Below are positions 58,496 through 64,000 of a DNA stretch of 64,000 nucleotides, piece after piece (the first letter of the stretch is position 1; the number at the start of each line of letters is the position of its first letter). This stretch comes from Diogma glabrata (taxonomy: Eukaryota; Arthropoda; Insecta; Diptera; Cylindrotomidae), in the NCBI GenBank assembly GCA_963693315.1, contig OY856187.1, positions 424,816,429 through 424,880,428 on the forward strand, read 5' to 3'. The notes under the pieces are model-generated. The model was given only the letters and a program-made list of their open reading frames with translations, did not search any database and was not told the origin of the DNA. A program made the translations under genes and the position numbers.

Positions 58496-60205
58496 ATGGA
58501 TTTATTTAAAATCCACTGTACAAATATTAGAGGTGTAAGGACGAATCATAGAGCTGTTGATACCAATCTAATATCTAACAAGCCAGCTGTGCTTGCTGTC
58601 GGAAAAACTGAAATCTGCAGTCTCGGCGCCCCTTTCGCATATCAAATCAAAACCTATACCCTAATAGATAGGCTATTTTGTAACCGTGGTATAGTCCTCT
58701 GTATCAGAAATGACGTTTTCTACTCTGTTCCGTCTAATCTGGATACCATAGTGATCCGAAATTGAACTTTTTATAGGTTGAATTTCAAATTGACCAGCAC
58801 GCCATTTTTCTGTGTTTTATTTATAGGAGCCCGACTCTATCAGTGGACGATACCCAAGAGGAGTTTGACACTCTGTCAGACTCCATAGAAAATAATTTTT
58901 TCGATATGTCATCTAAAGCCGAAATAGTCATAGCAGGTGATTTTAATGTTCAAAATGACACATGGCTTCCTCATTCTTCTTCATTCGTAACTTTGCAGAT
59001 CTCAACTTGCTCACTCAACTAGTCGATAAACCAACTCGCATTCCTGACATTAGCAGTCACACACCTCATTTTTTGGATTTATTCCTTTCTACTCATCCAG
59101 ATAAATATATCATAATGGTCGATCCGTCTATTGCCTCATCTGATCACACTGCCTCGTGAGGGCAGAATTCAAAACAAACAGAAATTTTATTGGTAAAAAA
59201 GCATCACAAGTTCGTCCTTTAAATCACACAATGTTATTCATTTCACATTTGAACAAAAAGCTGATCTTTTAGCTTCTCACTTCTCAGCCTCATAGCTGCC
59301 AACTTCAAATCAGCTACTGCCTTCCCTTCCATTAGGTAAACACTCTATGAAACAGGTCTATTTTCACTTCCGAGTTGTATCAAAGGTTCTTAAAGAGCTG
59401 AGACGAGTTGTATGAAAGGTTCTTGTGAACAAATCAGTGGGTCCAAACTTTATACCAGCCATCGTACTTAGAAACTGCCATCACTCTTTAGCTAAACCAT
59501 TATGTAGACTCTTTCGGGGCCTTACTCGCATATTCGATAGCCTTCGTTTTAAAAACCATAGTTCTTTTCGACCAAACTAAAGTTTCATACTCTAGCAATC
59601 GATAAGTCAAGAAAAATTTTAATTCAATTTCAGTAAGTGTTGTCAACACTAAAAAATAGAAAATCTACTACATTTTGTTTTAAATATGTCAAATGTCAGT
59701 TTTTTATTAGTAAATAATGTCAATGGTGTTGATTAGTTTGAAAATATTTGGTTTTTAATTTCTAAAGCTTCCACTGAAATTGCAACATAACAATAAAAAA
59801 ATTGTGTGTAAATTCATAAAATATAATTAAATAATTCATAAAATATAAAATATGTAAACAAAATTTATTAAATATTATACTCAATATTTAGGAACAAAAA
59901 ATATTAGCATCTTTTCGAATTTATACAGACCAGAAAATATGGGCGAATACAAAACGATACAAAAATTCAAACACAATATCGTTATAAAATAATTTAGAAA
60001 AATATTGTTGTGCAATCTAATCTAATGTCAAATAAAATATTCGATAGCGTTTATTCGCCTTCGAATTTCATAGTACCAAATAAACGAAGGCTATCGAATG
60101 TGACAACTTTCCATGACAACTTGCACTGTTCCATCATCCTGGAAAACCGCCATTGTCCACCGAATTCCAAAAAAAGGAAATACTTTCCAAAGTAATGGAG
60201 TCAAA
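58496..60205 (+). pseudogene. Jockey-clade LINE ORF2, 5' half, split by a MITE
   Basis: The endonuclease N-terminus (IHCTNIRGVRTNHRAVDTNL, NKPAVLAVGKTEI, IVLCIRNDV) is at 58496-58765. After a frame change AEIVIAGDFNVQND (the GDFN catalytic block) lies near 58917-58960. Then LLTQLVDKPTRIP and SSDHTAS (SDH block) to 59159. RT start: KSVGPNFIPAIVLRNC near 59430-59470 up to 59530. After the MITE, VPSSWKTAIVHRIPKKGNTF (60138-60197) continues the RT. Several stops and shifts; the remainder of RT is missing. Confidence 0.9.
59532..60098. mobile_element. ~567-bp MITE inserted in the Jockey RT
   Basis: The ends attcgatagccttcgttt (59532-59550) and aaacgaaggctatcgaat (60081-60098) are exact complements. 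The right end is doubled as a hairpin: attcgatagcgtttatt at ~60040 also pairs with it. It separates consecutive blocks of the LINE RT. No target duplication was clear; gacaactt occurs twice just to the right (60103, 60115). The interior is non-coding. Confidence 0.75.
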
Positions 60206-60568
60206 AACAAAGTTCCATCTAATGGATGAATGTATTTTGTTATCGGATCGTGTTCAGTCTTAGGTGAACATATTCAAATGAACTCCAATTTATTGTCTTG
60301 AACTTTGTTATTTCCAAAAACATAATAAAGTAAAAGACAATAAATTGGCAATCAGATTTTATAATTTTATTGAATTTGCAATTTATAAATGTTTAAAATA
60401 TATAAAATTATGTAAGTTAACACAAAATTGCTATTTGGGCAATATACAGAACATCAGCAATTTTAGTTTTAAGTACTTATTTGTTGGTATAACCAATGTA
60501 TACCAATTTGTATATAAACCACAAATTTAAATGAATAAAATATAGTTTTTTACGAATACTATCGAGTT
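60206..60568 (+). other. Sequence before the LTR tandem, possibly 5' LTR
   Basis: An inverted pair ccaatttattgtctt (60285) and aagacaataaattgg (to ~60349) gives a stem-loop. No gene. The left edge of the BEL LTR probably lies in here, but with no 3' LTR in the window it cannot be fixed. Confidence 0.4.
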
Positions 60569-60754
60569 ATTGTTATTGTCATAGCACCCACCAGAGGCGA
60601 GCGGATAACAATCCACTAATAATCGAATTGTATTTATTCTGATTAAAAATAAACCATTGGGATTATATTGTTATTGTCATAGCACCCACCAGAGGCGAGC
60701 GGATAACAATCCACTAAAATCGAATTGTGTTTATTCTGATTAAGAATAAAACAT
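60569..60754 (+). repeat. 98-bp tandem duplication at the LTR 3' end
   Basis: Two units start with attgttattgtcatagcacc at 60569 and 60667 and share cagaggcgagcggataacaa and ttattctgattaa. Both end in a (c)attgg word, so the edge of the LTR and start of the primer site were included in the duplicate. The LTR ends in CA at about 60753. Confidence 0.85.
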
Positions 60755-60769
60755 TGGTCCTTCGAAGCC
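60755..60769 (+). promoter_or_regulatory. Primer-binding site, tRNA-Tyr type
   Basis: TGGTCCTTCGA (60755-60765) matches the tRNA-Tyr 3' end, followed by AGCC, which fits GCC after one extra A. The orphan site at 53268 is the perfect form. Confidence 0.7.
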
Positions 60770-60811
60770 AAAAAACAACGGGCACCTAATAAAATACTGG
60801 AATACGGTAGT

Positions 60812-61036
60812 ACATCCAACGGGTACTATAAAATAGCGAAGCCAACCAACAACAGGCGCTGAAGCTGAGCCATCAAACTCAAGTCGCAGAACATCCAACG
60901 GGTACTATAAAATAGCGAAGCCAACCAACAACAGACGCTGAAGCTGAGCCATCAAACTCAAGTCGCAGAACATCCAACGGGTACTATAAAATAGCGAAGC
61001 CAACCAACAACAGGCGCTGAAGATGAGCCATCAATC
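60812..61036 (+). repeat. 79-bp tandem repeat, three units, in the BEL leader
   Basis: Units start with acatccaacgggtactataa at 60812, 60891 and 60970, exactly 79 bp apart, and are nearly identical (aggcgct or agacgct; aagctgag or aagatgag). They lie between the primer site and the Gag start. Confidence 0.9.
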
Positions 61037-61123
61037 AACTAGAGCTCAAACCGCACACATCGCAGGTCATCAATATTCAACAAACAGGCACATTAAGCCA
61101 CTGCATTTACCAACCAAGCAGCA

Positions 61124-61855
61124 ATGACGAGCTTACAAGGTCTGTTACTGAAACAGAATATAGCAGCCCAGAAGATAGATCAATTAAATACGAACTATCG
61201 TAAAGACGGCAGCAACCGTAAAACAATAAGCTATTTAGAAACAAAAATAGCTACACTAAAGACAATATACAGTGATTTTGTTGCTACAGATGACGACATC
61301 CGAGCAATGCAGCCACCGTTAGAGAACAACCATGATTATTTCGAAACTAAGCGTAAGACAGTGGAAACTTACGACTTTCTAATCGATGACATGAGTAAAA
61401 GATTAAACAACGGGTCACCAACTACCCCGAAACAGTCAACAACGGGGGACGAAACGCAATTTCCGTCATTCACATCGGCAGAAAAAACAACAATGGGAGA
61501 TGGAAGAAGATCCAACACTACATCACCAGACAGGAAAGAGTTCGAGCAGGTGTTAAAACTTCAAAATATTAAGATGAGAGCACTTTACAGGGAAATAGTA
61601 GCAGCTGAAGACGCATTAGCGCAACAAGAGCCAAAACAAGCACTTCAGCTTGCATTAAGATATTTAGAAAAGTTGATGGAACAAATCATGAGCCTCGACG
61701 AAAAAATTAACTTAGAGGCTTCAGAAGAAGATGAAACAGAATTAAAATATTTCAAAGAAAAGTACTTCGACAACTGTAAGCGGGCACATGATCAAACAGT
61801 GATAAATATAACAACAAAAATGGAGACCGTAGCAACAACAACACCAAGTCAATAG
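61124..61855 (+). CDS. BEL/Pao Gag-like protein, 243 aa
   Basis: An ATG-to-TAG frame beginning MTSLQGLLLKQN. It has the helical, Lys/Glu-rich N-terminal pattern of BEL Gag (IDQLNTNYRKDG; LETKIATLKTIYSDF) and a second helical repeat (residues ~145-220: KLQNIKMRALYREIV; LRYLEKLMEQIM). The frame stops at 61853-61855, while the continuing Gag-Pol sequence (DIRLPVIEIPHFYGDN) is already readable one frame back from 61855. In most BEL elements Gag and Pol are one frame, so this is a -1 offset by mutation or frameshifting. Switch window: 61789-61855. It would form the virus-like particle of the retrotransposon. Confidence 0.85.
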   Translation: MTSLQGLLLKQNIAAQKIDQLNTNYRKDGSNRKTISYLETKIATLKTIYSDFVATDDDIRAMQPPLENNHDYFETKRKTVETYDFLIDDMSKRLNNGSPTTPKQSTTGDETQFPSFTSAEKTTMGDGRRSNTTSPDRKEFEQVLKLQNIKMRALYREIVAAEDALAQQEPKQALQLALRYLEKLMEQIMSLDEKINLEASEEDETELKYFKEKYFDNCKRAHDQTVINITTKMETVATTTPSQ

Positions 61856-61902
61856 ATATTCGATTACCAGTCATAGAAATCCCACATTTTTATGGTGACA
61901 AT

Positions 61903-63336
61903 ATGAAGTGGAAAAGTTTTGCTGATACATTTGAAAAATTGGTACATAAAAACCAATTGTTGACGGATACTCACAGGATCAACTATTTAAAGAGTCATTT
62001 AGGAGGTTCAGCGGCTCGGATAATAAACCATTTGGAATCAACAGCGGAAAACTATGCACTCGCTTGGGACATATTAAATAATCGCTTTAACAACGAACGA
62101 GTTCTAGCGGCAACATATTTTAACCTACTAATAAATCAACAAAATTTGGTAGTAGAAACCACGGCAGGCATTAGAACAATGCACGACACGACAAGAGAAG
62201 CCATTCACAACATCAATAGTATACTTTCGGATAAAGCTAAATTTGATGCGTTAATAATACATATACTTATGAAGAAATTAGATTGCGAAACCATCAAAAT
62301 TTATGAAACAACGTTAGAAGACCCAAAAAGGAGTCAAAAATTGAATCATTTTTTGTTGTTCATGGAAAAACGGTTTCAATCACTAGAAGCAATAGGAAAC
62401 AAGCCAAATGGAAGTACGATATCGAATAGCCGACCTCAACCCCAAAAGGCCATAACAACACTAGCAGCAACAACATATAAATGTGTGAATTGTAAGGGAT
62501 CACATAACATTGAAGCATGCAGATCATTTTTACAGACGTCAACAATGGATCGAAATAAAACATGCACAATAAAAAATTTATGTAGAGTATGTTTAGACGA
62601 TCATCATGTCACAAGAATGTGCCATGTAGAAACAAAATGTTGGGTATGCAAAGGTAAACATCACACTCTTTTACACACTAAAGAAGGCACAACTACAAAC
62701 ACAAATTTACACCAGCAGAGCAATTCATTGACAGCACGGAGTCCAACGACCCAACATATAACTCCAGTAGTGGAAACACACATGGTAAATAACACAACAA
62801 CAGCAGCTCAGGTGATTCTAAGCACAGCGTTGGTAAAAGTTCCAACAAATGGTTGTCAGCCAGAGCTACTCAGAGTTCTAATTGATCCAGGCTCTCAAGC
62901 ATCGTTCATAACTCAAGAAGCAGCAAGGAAATTAAACAAACAGAGCCAAAAAACACACGTTGAATTCAGAGGTGTAGGAGGAATTAAAGCTGGAGTTTCA
63001 GAAAAACGAATCACATTTGAGATTGAGCCAAGATTTTCCTCAAATTTTAAAACAAAGGTTAGCGCATTGATAGTAAATGAACTAGTAGGGAACCTGCCAG
63101 AATACCATTTTAATGCATGGAAGTGGCCTCATATCAACAATTTATTGTGGGCAGATCCCAACTATAACATGCCTAACAAAATCGATATATTGCTGGGTGC
63201 AGACTACTACCCTGCAATAGTACTGAATGATGTAATTAAAGGTGCAGCTGGGGAACCAATAGCACAAAAAACGGAGTTGGGATGGATTATATGTGGGCTG
63301 TTAACCACAACGAATCGGCAACAGTGCAGTGTTTAA
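61903..63336 (+). CDS. BEL/Pao Pol N-terminal region with zinc knuckles and protease
   Basis: The 477 codons counted from Met at 61903 are probably not a true start, since the frame is open and homologous from 61855. Residues 1-150: the conserved region after Gag (MKWKSFADTFEKLVH; YLKSHLGGSAARII). Three Cys/His knuckles: CVNCKGSHNIEAC (~194), CRVCLDDHHVTRMC (~227), CWVCKGKHHTLLH (~246). Aspartic protease: LIDPGSQASFIT (~326), where Pro replaces the usual Ser/Thr of the DSG/DTG triad, then LLGADYYPAI (~430) and ELGWIICG (~459). A stop at 63334-63336 ends the frame, while RT continues one frame back. The Pro substitution and the offset suggest this copy is impaired. Confidence 0.85.
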   Translation: MKWKSFADTFEKLVHKNQLLTDTHRINYLKSHLGGSAARIINHLESTAENYALAWDILNNRFNNERVLAATYFNLLINQQNLVVETTAGIRTMHDTTREAIHNINSILSDKAKFDALIIHILMKKLDCETIKIYETTLEDPKRSQKLNHFLLFMEKRFQSLEAIGNKPNGSTISNSRPQPQKAITTLAATTYKCVNCKGSHNIEACRSFLQTSTMDRNKTCTIKNLCRVCLDDHHVTRMCHVETKCWVCKGKHHTLLHTKEGTTTNTNLHQQSNSLTARSPTTQHITPVVETHMVNNTTTAAQVILSTALVKVPTNGCQPELLRVLIDPGSQASFITQEAARKLNKQSQKTHVEFRGVGGIKAGVSEKRITFEIEPRFSSNFKTKVSALIVNELVGNLPEYHFNAWKWPHINNLLWADPNYNMPNKIDILLGADYYPAIVLNDVIKGAAGEPIAQKTELGWIICGLLTTTNRQQCSV

Positions 63337-64000
63337 TAACAAAAACAGAACTAGACAATAGGTTGAAGACTTTCTGGGAAATAGAAGAAGTACAAAAGGA
63401 AAAGTCATTCACAGAAGATGAACAACGTTGCCAGGAATTTTATGAGGAAAACCATAGCCGTGATTCCAGTGGAAGATATACAGTTCGTATCCCATTCAAA
63501 AACAATCCACCAGTATTGGGAACCTCAAAAACCAGAGCACTTGCCAGATTCCTACAATTAGAGAAAAAATTCGCAGCGTCACCAAAATTTGCCGACGATT
63601 ACAAAAAATGTATCAAAGAATACATTGAACTAGGCCATATGCAACTCTGTAAAGGTGAAATCGCTCCATCAGAAGAATACTTCATACCACATCATGCTGT
63701 AATAAAGGAAAGCAGTACGACCACAAAGTTAAGAGTTGTTTTTGATGCATCAGCAAAAACAAGCAATAACAAGAGCCTCAACGATCAGCAGTTGATTGGG
63801 CCAACACTACAGGATGAATTAATATCGATCCTATTAAGATGGAGGAAGCACAAGATAGCATTCACTGCAGACATTGAGAAAATGTATCGTCAAATAAGAG
63901 TGCACAAAGATGATCAAAGGTATCAAAAAATTCTATGGAGAGAAAATGAGAACCAACCAATTCAGGAATACCAATTAACAACAGTAACCTTTGGAACCGC
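63303..64000 (+). CDS. BEL/Pao reverse transcriptase, N-terminal part (partial)
   Basis: This frame is open from about 63231 to the window end without a stop. It reads LITKTELDNRLKTFWEIEE, then GRYTVRIPFK, YFIPHHAVIKESS, TTKLRVVFDASAKT, and the motif-A block KIAFTADIEKMYRQIRVHK with the first catalytic Asp. It ends at QLTTVTFGT. These are the BEL RT landmarks. The YVDD-type box should follow beyond 64000. It is offset -1 from the protease frame; the shift lies between about 63302 and 63333. No start codon is expected because it is translated as part of Pol. Confidence 0.9.

Larger units (their letters stand above)
60569..64000 (+). mobile_element. BEL/Pao LTR retrotransposon, 3'-truncated by the window
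   Basis: The order is LTR end, primer-binding site, tandem-repeat leader, Gag, Pol N-terminal domains with zinc knuckles, aspartic protease, start of reverse transcriptase. This order and the domain motifs identify the BEL/Pao group. RNase H, integrase and the 3' LTR lie beyond base 64000. Two frame offsets interrupt the coding region. Confidence 0.9.

Noticed and set aside
62360..62569. 69-codon minus-strand gene
   Set aside because: Antisense shadow of the BEL Pol frame.

Overview
The window is AT-rich eukaryotic DNA and most likely comes from an insect. The transposon families present (BEL/Pao primed by tRNA-Tyr, Jockey-clade LINEs, Tigger/pogo, hAT, tRNA-derived SINEs, many foldback elements and MITEs) are typical of insect genomes. 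Short introns with GTAAGT/TTNCAG sites and a secreted Tyr/Pro-rich protein fit the same picture. There is no bacterial or organellar gene layout, no functional RNA gene and no CRISPR array. Genus cannot be told from the sequence. Most of the 64 kb is transposon debris, and only two stretches look like host coding sequence.

Layout. 1-1437: AT-rich DNA with a 25-bp minisatellite and a foldback element. 1438-10075: two head-to-tail copies of a 4,319-bp unit in which I noticed one base difference. 10-21 kb: dispersed repeats, two copies of a tRNA-derived SINE family, a decayed coding stretch (14.5 kb), a 12-bp self-complementary minisatellite (18 kb) and small inverted repeats. 21.1-24.0 kb: element A, a DNA transposon with ~0.6-kb terminal inverted repeats (TIRs), a fossil transposase-like gene I cannot name, and a Jockey reverse-transcriptase (RT) fragment. 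24.4-25.7 kb: a long foldback. 29.5-30.6 kb: the one complete protein gene, a 337-aa secreted protein. 32.5-38.5 kb: a MITE; then element B (33.9-38.1 kb), a giant inverted repeat whose arms carry the tail of a gene related to that of element A; then the end of a hAT transposon. 39.7-41.6 kb: a decayed Tigger transposon with a nested SINE. 41.9-43.7 kb: inverted repeats and a long TA microsatellite. 45.4-49.8 kb: element C, TA-flanked, packed with LINE pieces and a SINE with a clear 10-bp target duplication. 50.7-54.3 kb: a MITE, an orphan BEL-type primer site and a 51-bp minisatellite. 56.9-57.3 kb: promoter and first coding exon of a host secreted protein. 58.5-60.2 kb: a Jockey LINE split by a MITE. 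60.6-64.0 kb: the 5' two-thirds of a BEL/Pao retrotransposon (LTR end, primer site, tandem-repeat leader, Gag, zinc knuckles, protease, start of RT) that runs off the window.

How the parts relate. No operon or pathway is present; the story is nested transposition. Elements A and B share a transposase-like protein family (motifs TDGAPSQYKN and SHGKGPCDGIGG in A, CDGIGETV in B, and a common GT..(F/Y)HS(F/Y).P tail). Both carry duplicated copies of the gene tail and both hold Jockey fragments. They are the best candidates for something not yet described.
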